Shown here one piece after another: positions 31,220 through 44,780 of a DNA stretch of 64,000 nucleotides. Under the pieces are notes generated by a model. It was not told the origin of the DNA. It made no database searches and worked only from the letters and a program-made list of their open reading frames with translations. The translations under genes were made by a program, and so were the position numbers. Numbering within the stretch: the first letter of the stretch is position 1; each line of letters begins with the position of its first letter. Origin of the DNA: Panax quinquefolius (taxonomy: Eukaryota; Streptophyta; Magnoliopsida; Apiales; Araliaceae); contig CM035161.1 in NCBI GenBank assembly GCA_020205615.1, positions 4,022,526 through 4,086,525 of the forward strand. Direction: 5' to 3'.

Positions 31220-34051
31220 TGTGACGCCCCCAAAATAGGTATACACAACACCCATTCTCGAATCGCCAAATACATGGTACAAGAAGCAAACTACAACTTC
31301 AATAATACAAATGTCGTGTGAAATACGACAATATATATCATGAGTTTAAATATAATATTGTCTTCTAGACAATATCCACACGCAAATAAATCCCCATCAT
31401 AATTATTGATTCATTATTTTACAAAAATGGTGAGGACTACTAAACAACTCTCTCTAACCTTCATTCCATACCCCGACTAAGACTCGCTACATTCTCGCCT
31501 CCTCGAGAAGAAAAATGGAACAACAAGGAAAAGGGTGAGCTCAACTAGCCCAAAGAAGAATATTATGACTAAGATAATATACAACAAATTATCGTTAGTC
31601 TTCAACAGGAAAAATCTGATAGAATACAATAGACAACAAGTTTCATCAATATTCGCGTGAAATAATAATTCATGTAAGAGTTACGTAGAGAATGAAATCT
31701 ACTATAATCTATGAATTTAATAGTCCATCATCAATATTTTATCCTCGTAACATCAATCAATATGCATCTGAATCAAATATTCATCTTTGCACTCGTGCCA
31801 AAGATATTCATCACCGGGTCATGTTCATTTAAACACTGCTCATCTTTGCACTACAGTGCCAAAGATATTAATCAATCTCCATGTTCATCTCAACACCGAT
31901 CATCTTTGCACTACAGCCAAAGATATTCTTCAGAAATCATTCATCTTTGCACTACAGCCAAAGATATTCAATAATATCATCATTTAAGACCGAGGATGAT
32001 GAAAATATTTTTAAGAAACGAATCCAAAGGAAACAAAATGACAAGGATTAAGGATTAAGGATTCAGACTTGGTTTTATCCACGCCCAAAATACCTCAAAA
32101 ATAATCATAGTGGTGTAAAATTCAAGAATGATCAAAACACGGATACAATCGAGTTAGTATCCGAATAGATGTTTTAGACGAAAAGAAGAAATTTTATTTT
32201 TCTATGAATAAGACCAGATATCGTGAATAAAGTCAGATATCGTGAATAAAGGCCGATACGTGAATAAGAACTCTCAGACACCAAAAGATAGAAATTCCAC
32301 AAAAACATCTTCACGCTTCATGAATAATAAGACTTTGAATAAGAATCGTGAATAAGAACTCATGAATAAGAACTCGTGAATAAGAACTCATGAATAAGAA
32401 CCCATGAATAAGAACCCCGACATGAAAAAGTTCCAAATTTGATAAAACTTCAGATCAACATTTCAAAGATAATGATATTGAAGAAATAATATCATTACGA
32501 AAAAAATAATATCCCTTACCTCGAAAGATCAAGATTTTAAATTTGAACACCTGATATAAAGCTATGACTTGGACTTGCACCGTATAGCAATACTCAAAGT
32601 ATACTCAAAATACTCACAAGAATACGCTCGATAATATAGAGAGAGAAAACTTCAGCTTCGTGTGATTTTCAATTCTAACCCAAGACCCTATTTATAGAAA
32701 TTGCTAGAACACCAAAAGCGAAAATTTAATAAATTAATAATATAATTATATTATTTTCTACACATGTCTAGAATCTGATTTCAGCCATCAAACACATGCC
32801 ACCTTCTAGAAAAAATAAGAAAAAACGTTTTTCTAATTTTAAATATTTTAAACTTCCAAAAATCAATTATTTTGAGCTTTGGAACTTCAATAATTCATAA
32901 TAAATAGCCCTTTCATCAGAAAATTCGAATCTCATGCGAGTTTTTATAGGAAATTCAATTCTCACAACTTTGCATAAGAAAGTTTTTCCAAATTCCAATC
33001 AGAAATTGACCAAATCCACAAACGGGCAATTTTACAAAAGCTATAATCAAATTTCACCAATAAATGGGGTCCAATTTACATGTTTAACATGTTTTAAACA
33101 TTTATTGCAAATAAAAATACTCTTCCTCCTCATATAGATACTCATATATCCCACATTCGCTTGTAAAAATATCACCGCTAATATATTATTAAAATAATAT
33201 ATTTAAATGAATTATTTTATCGTAAAAAGATAAAATATTAATTTTCAACAATTGTCATTTTAAAAATTTTCTCATCTATATCCACATAAAATCAATATTT
33301 TCCTCATCATATAAATCAATAATTAATTATTCACAAATAATATTACAGAATCACAATATCGACAACCGTGCAGCCTCCCAGAAAGAGGGGGGCTTTCCAA
33401 TAAGAATTTCTTCATCATGGCGCCATTAATTAGTGACTAAACCTCTCCTTAAGCAGTAACTTTCTAGACATTGCCAATAATGTTATCTAATAATATTATT
33501 CAGATAATATGAATTATTGCTTCGATAATGAAAGATACCGTAAATGACAATTATCAAACAACAACAATATAAAATATCAACGCAAAGAATTATTAACTCA
33601 ATAAAATATCGAATAAGAATTATCGTAACCATTATCGAGTAAAGTGCCTTCTTCGTAAGAATCAATAATTGGTGCAATACCGTAGTGCTACATCGCTCAA
33701 CAACGCCAGATTAGTGTGTTTTAACCACCGGGTATTCCAACAAGATAAACTGTAATAACTACGCCAAGCTATTTAAAAACAACTTATATTTGTCGCTTTC
33801 TTCATCCAATCGCTTTCATGGGGCCCACACATGGTCTACTACTGTCAGCATTTAATATTCCCCGACCGCATTTAATATTCCACGACCAAACGAATATTCC
33901 CCGACAACAATGAATATTTTATAACCACTCATTATTTTGAAATATTTGCATATTTAACCCTTAACTATCCACATTAATCAAATCAACCCTTACTATTTCA
34001 AAATAATAAATAAAGGAAATTCCTTTTATTTAAAAAAAATTTGGTCTTACA
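31220..34051 (-). repeat. Element D LTR 1
   Basis: 2.83 kb. Begins TGTAAGACC at 34051 (minus) and ends GGCGTCACA at 31220. The TATA box is at about 32688. It carries CATCTTTGCACTAC repeats (31780-31975) and an expanded tract of GTGAATAAGAACTC-like units (32205-32420) that is much shorter in element A. It serves as 5' LTR for the gag fragment on its left and 3' LTR for the internal region on its right. Confidence 0.9.
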
Positions 34052-35577
34052 ACCTCCCTCCTTATGAAATTTCGTCCTCAAATCGACGTGACGACGCACT
34101 GTGTTTCAAAAGGTGAGGATACCTCGCTTTCATTTCCGCTTTCAATTCCTGTGTCATTTCCTCTATAAAGCATGATTCCTCCACAAAACTTTAACTTGTG
34201 GTATGACCTTTCTTGCGTAGGACATGCTCCTTCCTATCCAAAATCTTGACAGTGCCTCCTCATACGCTAAGTCTTCTATTATCTCGTCCTGGTTCTAACT
34301 CAATAACGTGGTTCGGGTCTTTCACATATTTACGGAAAGCACGATATATGAAACACATTATGAACACGAGACATACTTTTGAGGTAACGCAAGTCTATAG
34401 GCTACATTTCCTACTTTCATTAAGAATTTTAAATGGACCAATAAATCATGGATCGAGCTTTCTCTCTTCCCAAATCTTGTAACACCCTTCCATGGAGCAA
34501 CTCGCAACAATACATGATCCCCTCACATTAAATTCCACGCCCTTTCAATGAAGATCCGCATAACTCTTTATCGATCTTGTGCCGCTTTGTATACGCTGTC
34601 GAATCATTAGTCATAATGTATTAACTCTCGGTCCCAACAATGTTGCTTCACCCACCTCATCCCAACATATCGAGAACGACATTTTTGTCCATATAATGCT
34701 TCAAATGGAACCATGCCTATATTTGTTTAATAACTATTGTTGTATGAGAATTCCACCAATGGCAAGTACTTATCCCAACTTCCTTTGAAATCTAGGACAC
34801 GAGTTTTAATATATCTTCAAGAGTTTAAGTAGTCCTTTCTCGATTGCCCATCCGCTTGAGGATGGTATGCCAAATAAATCGTAACTGCGCCCATAGCTTT
34901 TTGCAAGCTAACCCAAAATCTTGAAGTGAATCTTGGGTCACGATCCAAAACTATGGATACAGTGCATGCCATGAACCTCACAATCTCATTCACGCATATA
35001 CTAGCAAAGACGCTCAAGGGAATAAGTCTCCGTGATCGGCAAGAAATGAGCAGAGACTTGGTTAATCTATCAACAATAACCCAAATAGCATTGATGCCTT
35101 GAGAAACCGTAGAAGACCCGTAAATGAAATCCATAGTAATGTGTTCCCACTTCCATTCCTAATCTCAAGTGGTTGCAACGGACCCTTAGGTACAAGATGC
35201 TCGCCTTTACACGCTGGTAAGTTAAACACATCGAGATAAACTTTGCAATCTCTCTCTTCATATTGTTCCACCAAAATGTATGTCAAGATCACGATACATT
35301 TTAGTACTTCCAAGATGGATTGCAAATGGCGATTGTGTGCCTCTATCATAATCTTGTACTTCAAATCGAGTCGTTAGAACACAAAGTCTAGAGTGGACTC
35401 AAGTATTCCTTCTTCATCAATTCTCGCCCCTAATAGCTCCTTCTTGTAGATTTCTTCTTCATACGCATCACCTCGAAGCCTGGTGGCTTGAGCAATCTTA
35501 ACTTTTTCTATTAAAGTTGGCTCTATGCGATACTTGACATCATCGCACTCGCTCTCGCGATATGATCTTCTACTCAT
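34052..35577 (-). pseudogene. Element D internal 1: integrase and chromodomain
   Basis: A polypurine tract (AAGGAGGGAGGT, minus) adjoins the LTR at 34052-34064. Integrase core segments: first Asp region [27 protein letters not shown] and YHPQADGQS (34817-35134). An [19 protein letters not shown] segment follows at 35150-35230, with the zinc-binding TCQRVKA-type motif beside it. C-terminal chromodomain near 34130-34170. Several frame breaks. Confidence 0.75.
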
Positions 35578-35999
35578 CGCGTCACCACCACGCTCGCTTT
35601 TTCAGATGGCATGATCGTAACACGTGTTTAAATGAGTCTCCTCTCGAGTTCTTCAAGCTCTTCCCACATTCCTCGCTCCATTCGAATTTTGTATCTCTAC
35701 GAGTCACCATTGCGTTAATGGAATAGCGATTCGAGAATATCCTTCAACGAATCTCCGATAATAACCAACTAAGCCTAGAAAGCTACGATTTCGACATCGA
35801 CTTAGGTTGCTTCTCAACCGCGACTCATATCCCAATCTTGATAAAGACGTCACAATGACACCTATCGCTTTACTATCGCATCGAATATGACGCCCCCTAC
35901 AGAGAGTTCCTGCTTAGTGAATTCCACAAAGGAAGTCACAAGATAAAGGCTCAGTACCAAATTCTATAGTTGAATTTTTAACTCCTCAAGTTCAATAGA
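35578..35999 (-). pseudogene. Element D internal 1: RT/RNase H deletion scar
   Basis: Sequence passes from the region before RNase H (TCGCTTTTTCAGATGG, about 35597-35612) directly to the post-RNase H block GTTTAAATGAGTCTCC (about 35625). The RT core is replaced by about 160 bp of unrelated sequence (about 35830-35990). The element A counterparts removed are about 19050-19385 and 19590-20185. No FIDD or IDYREL motif remains. Confidence 0.75.
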
Positions 36000-36640
36000 G
36001 CCATTCGATATGAGATTTTAGAAATGAGTTTTGTACCGGGTTCAAAGTCGATACAAAATTTAATATCGTGCTTTGGGAGTAAGCCAAGAAATTCTTCAGA
36101 AATACGTCGGAAAAATCAATAACAACAGAATATTATTCAAATCGACGTGTCTTTATTCAAATCCATAACACGGACTAAGAAAATTTGACATCCGTAATAA
36201 ACGAATGACTTCATGGCTTGATATGAAAATGTTTGACTACAATGGTTTGATTGCTTGAATTCGAATAACAAAGTTGCTTAGGAATATGAAAACTAACAAC
36301 CTTACGAAAATAATAAATTTCTGCATTTATGAGTAGTTAACCTTAAAATCACATCAAAACAAATATCTCTATAGAAATAAGGTTAACAGTAATGTGATAA
36401 AGCCAACCCTAATCAAGCAAGATTTATAAACAAAGGATGTGATGAAAGTTTCTCCTAATCTGAGTTTCCACAGATAGGTCAAAGTCTAATTTCTCCTGAG
36501 TCAAGTTTAAACGCTGAGCGCAAGTAAGAGAGATAAAAGAATGGGTAGAACCGATATATAGTAAGGTATATACTTCGCAAGAATTTATAATTAACTAACC
36601 TGCTAACTTCGTCGTTTCTCAGATTTTGACCGGCCACGAC
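36000..36640 (-). pseudogene. Element D internal 1: protease with altered active site
   Basis: Collinear with element A protease, but the active-site triplet is encoded TAT-ATC-GGT (Y-I-G) at about 36552-36562 in place of D-T-G, while GSTHSF after it is kept. Loss of the catalytic Asp would abolish retropepsin activity (family knowledge). The second internal copy shares the change. Confidence 0.75.
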
Positions 36641-36699
36641 AAACGCTTCTTCCAAGAACCGCTGACTTTGACTTTTTCGGGACATCCTTTTTGAGTCAC

Positions 36700-37805
36700 C
36701 ATTCCATTTGGACTGGTTTCGATATCGCATAATCTCGAGAGATATGTCCTTCTTTTCCACAATTATAGCATACCTTAAACTGCTAAGGCGCCAATGATAT
36801 GTCCTTTTTTCCCGCATTTGTAACATACGACCGGTGGTCGCTTCTCCTCCTTAAAACTAGTTGCACATCGGGCGCCGACGCCTTCACATGGTCGCTGTTG
36901 AATCTCCTCTTTAAAATCTCCTCCCGACTCGCTTCTTCTTTTTTCATGGCCACGATTACCACCAGAGTAGTTTACCGCTTTCATCCGTATTCTTCTTTCT
37001 CCGCCGGGTTATCGTTATTCGATGATCGCTATCTTCTAGATGATCCTCGGTTATGGTCCCTCATTGAACGCACTCTCTATTATCTCGCTTCTAACAACCG
37101 AGCCCTGCTGACAACATCCGAATAGAGAAAATTTATGAGAAATGAGATATCGACGTATGTCGTGTTTCAAACCTCTCGTAAACATCCGCGCCATACGCTC
37201 CTCATTCTCCACCAAATGAGGTGCAAACTCGATAACTCCGCTAACTTCGCCTCGATCGGACACCGCCATGTTATTCTCGCTTCTAGTCTAATAAACTCCA
37301 CTTCCTTCATATGACGAATACTTTCAGGAAATACTTGTCATTGAATCTGCTTCAAACGCTCCCACGATATGCCGAGAGCAAACTGATGGGTACGCCTACG
37401 ATTCCCACCAAGAATCGCCGCGCCACTTTAACATAAAGGCGCGAATGGAACTTTCGTTTCCTCCGCATCCCAAGACATCGAATATCTTGGTAATTTGTTT
37501 GACCCACGCCTCCGCCTTTAATCGGATCCGCTTTCCCCTGCACTCGTGGTCCCAACTTTTGAATTGCTTTCGTCAGACCACCCGTGAATTGCTATCATTT
37601 CTCCTCAGATTTTGAACACGAAGTCTCCTCGTCGATTTTGCATGAATCGCAAAAAGCTTCTAAACATCCCCTCGCTCATCATCTCGCTCAATTGGTGTTG
37701 TTCATGGAGGAACATTACCACTTGCTGTATCGCTTCTCCTCGCTGGTGAGTACAGGCATCTCCACTTCTGGCCTCATTTGCTCCATCATAATATTCTCAC
37801 GACAT
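36700..37805 (-). pseudogene. Element D internal 1: gag with zinc knuckles
   Basis: Start ATG at 37805 (minus). Capsid block [19 protein letters not shown] and ERMARMFTRGLKHDIRRYLI at 37100-37269. Knuckles: CYKCGKKGHII near 36805-36835 and [14 protein letters not shown] near 36728-36770, where the final Cys of CCHC is Tyr. Frameshifted in several places. Confidence 0.7.
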
Positions 37806-37990
37806 TCTCAAATACCGCCATAAAATAAGGGTTAATTAAGGAAATCAATATATCACATAATATCCCTATATATCGAATTAACTAACAAATAAGCTTAGTA
37901 GACACACTAAATAAGGATTTACTCGCTCTCCCTCCTAGTTTTATTCCCCGATCTCCGCCAGAGATCATATCCCTAAGCTCGATACCAACC

Positions 37991-40850
37991 GTGACGCCCC
38001 CAAAATAGGTATACACAACACCCATTCTGAGTCGCCAAATACATGGTACAAGAAGCAAACTACAACTTCAATAATACAAATGTCGTGTGAAATACGACAA
38101 TATATATACTGTGAGTTTAAATATAATATTGTCTTCTAGACAATATCCACACGCAAATAAATCCCCATCATAATTATTGATTCATTATTTTACAAAATGG
38201 TGAGGACTACTAAACAACTCTCTCTAGAACCTTCATTCCATACCCCGACTAAGACTTCGCTACATTCTCGCCTCCCGAGAAGAAAAAAATGGAACAACAA
38301 GGAAAAGGGTGAGCTCAACTAGCCCAAGAAAAGAATATTACGACTAAGATAATATACAACAAATTATCGTTAGTCTTCAACAGGAAAAATCTGATAGAAT
38401 ACAATAGACAACAAGTTTCAGATCAATATTCGCAATGGAAATAATAATTCATGTAAGAGTTACGTAGAGAATGAAATCTACTATAATCTATGAATTTAAT
38501 AATACCATCATCAATATTTTATCCTCAGAACATCAATCAATATGCATCTGAATCAAATATTCATCTTTGCACACTACAGCCAAAGATATTCATCACCGGG
38601 TCATGTTCATTTAAACACTGCTCATCTTTGCACTACTACAAAGCCAAAGATATTAATCAATCTCCACATGTTCATCTCAACACTGCTCATCTTTGCACTA
38701 CAGCCAAAGATATTCTTCAGAAATCATTCATCTTTGCACTACAGTGCCAAAGATATTCAATAATATCATCATTTAAGATCGAGGATGATGAAAAATATTT
38801 TTAAGAAACGAATCCAAAGGAAACAAAATGACAAGGATTAAGGATTAAGGATTCGTACTTGGTTTTATCCACGCCCAAAAAATACCTCAAAAATAATCAT
38901 AGTGGTGTAAAATTCAAGAATGATCAAAACATGGATACAATCAGAAGTTAAGATCCGTATAGATGTTTTGACTTAAAAGAAGAAATTTTATTTTTCTATG
39001 AATAAGACCGATATACGTGAATAGTGTCAGATATCGTGAATAAAGCCGTATACGTGAATAGTAACTCTCGACACCAAAAGATAGAAATTCCACAAAAACA
39101 TCTTCACGCTTCATTAATAGTACTCGTGAATAAGAATCTCGTGAATAAGAATCTCGCTTAATAGTAGAATCTCGTGAATAAGAACTCATGAATAAGAACC
39201 CATGAATAGTAACCCCTACATGAAAAAGTTCCAAATTTGATAAAACTTCAGATCAATATTTCAAAGATAATGATATCAAGAAATAATATCATTACTTAAA
39301 AAAATAATATCCCTTACCTCGAAAGATCAAGATTTCTAAATTAAACACCACCTGATATAAAGCTATGACTTGGACTTGCACCGATAGCAATAATACTCAA
39401 AGTATACTCAAAATACTCACAAGAATACGCTCGATAATATAGAGAGAAAAACTTCAGCTTCGTGTGATTTTCAATTCTAACCCAAGACCCTATTTATAGA
39501 AATCGCTAGAAACACCAAAGCGTAAAATTTAATAAATTAATAATATAATTATATTATTTTCACACATGTCTAGAATCTGATTTCAGCCATCAAACACATG
39601 CCACCTTCTAGAAAAAAAAATAAGAAAAACGTTTTTCTAATTTTAAATATTTTAAACTTCCAAAATCAATTATTTTAACTTTCTAACTTCAATAATTCAT
39701 AATAAATAGCCCTTTCATCAGAAAAATTCAAATCTCGCGAGTTTTTATAGGAAATTCAATTCTCTACAACTTTGCGTAAGAAAGTTTTTCCAAATTCCAA
39801 TCGAAATTGACCAAATCCACAAACGGCAATTTTACAAAGCTATAATCAAATTTCACCAATAAATGGGGTCCAATTTACACATGTTTAACATGTTTTAAAC
39901 ATTTATTGCAACAAAAATACTCTTCCTCCTCAGATACTCATATATCCCACATTCATTGTAAAATATATCACCGTAATATATTATTAAAATAATATATTTA
40001 AATGAATTATTTTATCGTAAAAGATAAAATATTAATTTTCAACAATTGTCATTTTAAAATTTTCTCCATCTATATCCACATAAAATCAATATTTTCCTCA
40101 TCATATAAATCAATAATTAATTATTCACAAATAATATTACGTAATCACAATATCGACAACCGTGCAGCTTCCTCAGAAAGAGGGGCTTTCCAATAAGAAT
40201 TTCTTCATCATGCAATTAATTAGGTGACCAAACCTCTCCTTAGATGTAACTTTCTAGACATTGCCAATAATGTTATCTAATAATATTATTCGATAATATG
40301 AATTATTGCTTCGATAATGAAAGATACTTGTAGTAATGACAATTATCAAACAACAAAATAATATAAAATATCAACGCAAAGAATTATTAACTCAATAAAA
40401 TATCGAATAAAGAATTATCAGTAACCATTATCGAGTAGTGCCTTCACGTAAGAATCAATAATTGGTGCAATACCGCAGTGCTATCGCTCAACAACGCCAT
40501 TACAGTGTGTTTTAACCACCGGGTATTCCAACAAAGATAATCAGAATAACTACGCCAAGTTATTTAAAAACAACTTATATTTGCTGCTTTCTTCATCCAA
40601 TCGCTTTTCGCTTATGGGGCCCACACACGGTCACGCTACTGTCAGCATTTAATATTCCCGACCGCATTTAATATTCCACGACACCAAACGAATATTCCCC
40701 ACAACAATGAATATTTTATAACCACTTGCTTATTTTGAAATATTTACATATTTAACCCTTAACTATCCACATTAATCAAATCAACCCTTACTATTTCAAA
40801 ATAATAAATAAAGGAAATTCCTTTTATTTAAAAAAAATTTCGGTCTTACA
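37991..40850 (-). repeat. Element D LTR 2
   Basis: 2.86 kb, near-identical to LTR 1. It is 5' LTR to internal region 1 (left) and 3' LTR to internal region 2 (right). TATA at about 39490. CATCTTTG repeats at 38560-38765 and GAATAAGAATCTCGT-type repeats at 39000-39215. Confidence 0.9.
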
Positions 40851-42370
40851 ACCTCCCTCCTTATGAAATTTCGTCCCTCGAAATCGACGACGACTGTGTT
40901 TCAAAAGGTGAGGATACCTCGCTTTCATTTCGCTTCCAATTCCTGTGTCATTTCCTCTATAAAGCATGATTCCTCCACAAAACTTTAACTTGTGGTATGA
41001 CCTTTTCACAGTAGGACATGCTCCTTCCTATCCAAAATCTTGACAGTACCTCCTCATACGTTAAGTCTTCTACTATCTCGTCCGGCTCTAACTCAATAAC
41101 GTGGTTCGGTCTTTCACATATTTACGGGTATGATATGTGAAACACATTATGAACACGAGACATACTTTGAGGTAACGCAAGTCTATAGGCTACATTTCCT
41201 ACTCTCCTATCAAGAATTTGAAATGGACCAATAAATCGTGGATCGAGCTTTCCTCTCCCCAAATCTTGTAACACCCTTCCACGGAGCAACTCGCAACAAT
41301 ACATGATCCCCTACATTAAATTCCACGCCCTTTCAATGAAGATCCGCATAACTCTTTTGTCGATCTTGTGCCGCTTTGTATACGCTTGTCGAATCATTAG
41401 TCATATCGTATTAACTCGGTCCCAACAATGTTGCTTCACCCACCTCATCCCAACATATCGAGAACGACATTTTGTCCATATAATGCTTCAATGGAACCAT
41501 GCCTATATTTGTTTAATAACTATTGTTGTATGAGAATTCCACCAATGGCAAGTACTTATCCCAACTTCCTTTGAAATCTAGGACACGAGTTTTAATATAT
41601 CTTCAAGAGTTTGAGTAGTCCTTTCTCGATTGCCCATCCGCTTGAGGATGGTATGCCAAACCAAATCGTAAATCTGCGCTCATAGCTTTTTGCAAGCTAA
41701 CCCAAAATCTTGAAGTGAATCTTGGGTCACGATCCGAAACTATGGATACAGCATGCCATGCAACTCACAATCTCATTCACGTATATACTAGCAAGACGCT
41801 CAAGGGAATAAGTCTCCGTAGACGGCAAGAAAAATGAGCAGACTTGGTTAATCTATCAACAATAACCCAAATAAAGATTGATGCCTTGAGAAACTAGTAG
41901 GAAGACCCGTAACGAAATCCATAGTAATGTGTTCCCACTTCCATTCCTAATCTCAAGTGGTTGCAACGGACCCTTAGGTACAAGATGCTCCGCCTTTACA
42001 CGCTGGCAAGTTAAACACATCGAGATAAACTTTGCAATCTCTCTCTCATATATTGTTCCACCAAAATGTATGTCAAGATCACGATACATTTTAGTACTTC
42101 CAGATGGATTGCAAATGGCGATTGTGTGCCTCCATCATAATCTTGTACTTCAAATCGTAGTCGTTAGAACACAAAGTCTAGAGTGGACTCAAGTATTCCT
42201 TCTTCATCAATTCTCGCCCTAATAGCTCCTTCTCAGACTTTCTTCTTCATACGCATCAACTCCGGAGCCTGGTGGCTTGAGCAATCTTAACTTTTTCTAT
42301 TAAAGTTGGCTCTCTATGCGATACTTGACATCATCGCACTCGCTCCTCGCATATGATCTTCTACTCATCG
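40851..42370 (-). pseudogene. Element D internal 2: integrase and chromodomain
   Basis: Copy of internal region 1. Segments: [20 protein letters not shown] and SMSRVHNVFHIS (41122-41250); [20 protein letters not shown] (41940-42030); a core region containing the SDRDP-type motif near 41720-41745; polypurine tract at 40851-40863. Frameshifted. Confidence 0.75.
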
Positions 42371-42790
42371 CGTCACCTACCACGCTCGCTTTTCCAGATG
42401 GCACGATCGTAACACGTGTTTAAATGAGTCTCCTCTCGAGTTCTTCAAGCTCTTCCCACATTCCTCGCTCCATTCGAATTTTGTATCTCTACGAGTCACC
42501 AAGTTAATGGAATAGCGATTCGAGAATATCCTTCAACGAATCTCCGATAATAACCAACTAAGCCTCAAAGCTACGTATTTCGATTATCGACTTAGGTTGC
42601 TCTCAAATCGCGACTCATATCCCAATCTTGATAAAGACGTCACAATGACACCTATCGCTTTACTATCGCATCTAATACGACGCCCCCTACAGAGTTCTCG
42701 CTTAGTGAATTCCACAAAGGAAGTCACAAGATAAAGGCTCAGTACCAAATTCTATAGTTGAATTTTTAACTCCTCAAGTTCAATAGAGCC
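42371..42790 (-). pseudogene. Element D internal 2: RT/RNase H deletion scar
   Basis: The same two junctions as internal region 1: RNase H missing at about 42395-42425, and RT core replaced by the same unrelated ~160 bp at about 42610-42775. Shared junctions show that one deletion event preceded duplication. Confidence 0.75.
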
Positions 42791-43430
42791 ATTCGATATG
42801 AGATTTTAGAAATGAGTTTTGTACGGGTTCAAAGTCGATACAAAATTTAATATCGTGCTTTGGGAGTAAGCTAAGAAATTCTTCAGAAATACGTCAGAAA
42901 AATCAATAACAACAGGAATATTATTCAAATCGACGTGTCTTTATTCAAATCCATAACATGGACTAAGAAAATTTGACATCCGTAATAAACGAATGACTTC
43001 ATGGCTTGATATGAAAATGTTTGACTACAATGGTTTGATTGCTTGAATTCAATAACAGTTGCTTAGAATATGAAAACTAACAACCTTACGAAAATAATCA
43101 ATTTCGGCATTTATGAGTAGTTAACCTTAAAATCACATCAAAACAAATATCTCTATAGAAATAAGGTTAACGTGTAATGTGATAGTGCCAACCTCAATCA
43201 AGCAAGATTTATAAACAAAGGGATGTGATGAAAGTTTCTCCTAACGGAGTTTCCACAGATAGTCAAAGTCTAATTTCTCCGTGAGTCAAGTTTAAACGCT
43301 GAGCGCAAGTAAGAGAGATAAAAGAATGGGTAGAACCGATATATAGTAAGGTATATACTTCGCAAGAATTTATAATTAACTAACCCGCTAACTTCGTCGG
43401 GTTCTTCAGATTTTGACCGGCCACGACAAA
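42791..43430 (-). pseudogene. Element D internal 2: protease with altered active site
   Basis: Active-site triplet Y-I-G at about 43337-43350, as in internal region 1. Other protease strands are recognisable but frameshifted. Confidence 0.7.
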
Positions 43431-44591
43431 CGCTCTTCCAAGAACCGCTGACTTTGACTTTTCGGGACATCCTTTTGAGTCACCATTCCTCACCGGATCG
43501 GTTTTCGATATCGCATAATCTCGAAGCGATATGTCCTTCTTTTCCACAATTATAGCATACCTTAAACTGCTGTGGGCGCTTGATGATATGTCCTCTTTTC
43601 CGCAGATTTGTAACATACGACCGGTGGTCGCTTCCTCCCTTAAAACTAGTTACTATCGTAGCGACGCCTTCACATGGTCGTTGTTGAATCTCCTTTTTTA
43701 AAATCTCCTCCCGACTCGCTTTTTTATTTTCATGGCCACGATTACCACCGTAGTGGTTACCGCTTTTGTCTCAGATTCTTCTTTCTCCGCCGGTTATCGT
43801 TATTCGATGATCGCTATCTTCTAGATGATCCTCGTTATGGTCCCTCGGTTGAACGTATCAAGTATCTCGCTTCTAACAACCGAGCCCTCATTGACAACAT
43901 CCGAATAGAGAGAAAATTTATGAGAAATGAGATATCGACGATGTCGTGTTTCAAACCTCTCGTAAACATCCGCGTCAATACGCTCCTCATTCTCCACCAA
44001 ATGAGGTGCAACTCGATAACTCCGCGAACTTCGCCAGATCGGGACACCGCCATGTTATTCTCGCTTCAGTCTAATAAACTCCACTTCCTTCATACGACGA
44101 ATACTTTCGTGGAAGTACTTGTCATTGAATCGCTTCAAACGCTCCCACGATATGCCGAAAGTAAATGGATGGGTACGCCTTCGTGATTCCCACCAAGAAT
44201 CTCGCTTCGCCACTTTAAACATAAAGCGCGCGAATGGAACTTTCTGTTCTCCGCATCCCAAGACATCGAATATCTTGGTAATTTGTTTGACCCACGCCTC
44301 ACTTTTCGGATCCGCTTCTCTGCACTCGTGGTCCCAACTTCTTTGAATCTTCATCAGACTGACCACCCGTGAATTGCTATCATTTCCTCCCCAGATTTTG
44401 AACACGAAGTCTCCTCGTCCGATTTTGCATGAACTCGCAAAAAGCTTCTAAACATCCCTCGCTCATCATCTCGCTTCAGTGGTGTTGTTCACAGAGGAAC
44501 ATTACCACCACAGTAACGCTTCTCCTCGCTGGTGAGTACAGTGCATCTCCACTGGCCTCATTTGCTCCATCATAATATTCTCAATCGACAT
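43431..44591 (-). pseudogene. Element D internal 2: gag
   Basis: Start ATG at 44591 (minus). Recognisable blocks: KVPFARFMF (about 44215-44245), SWERLKRFNDKYFHES (about 44095-44150) and RMFTRGLKHD (about 43945-43975). The second knuckle again reads ...GHIxRDY near 43515, with Cys replaced by Tyr. Confidence 0.7.
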
Positions 44592-44780
44592 TCTCAAATA
44601 TCACTATAAAATAAGGGTTAATTAAGGAAATCAATATATCACATAATATCCCTATATAATCGACCAACTAACAAATAAGCTTAGTAGACACACTAAATAA
44701 GCGAAGGATTTACTCGCCTCTCCCTCCTAGTTTTATTTCCGATCTCCGCCAGAGATCATATCCCTAAGCTCGATATTAAC

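Noticed and set aside
35830..35990. The 160-bp insert in D as a captured host gene exon
   Set aside because: No open frame or motif recognised; its source is unknown, so no function is claimed.
38490..38804. Frames with repeated HLCT/FIFAL peptides in the D LTRs
   Set aside because: They come from the CATCTTTGCACTAC leader repeats in non-coding LTR sequence.
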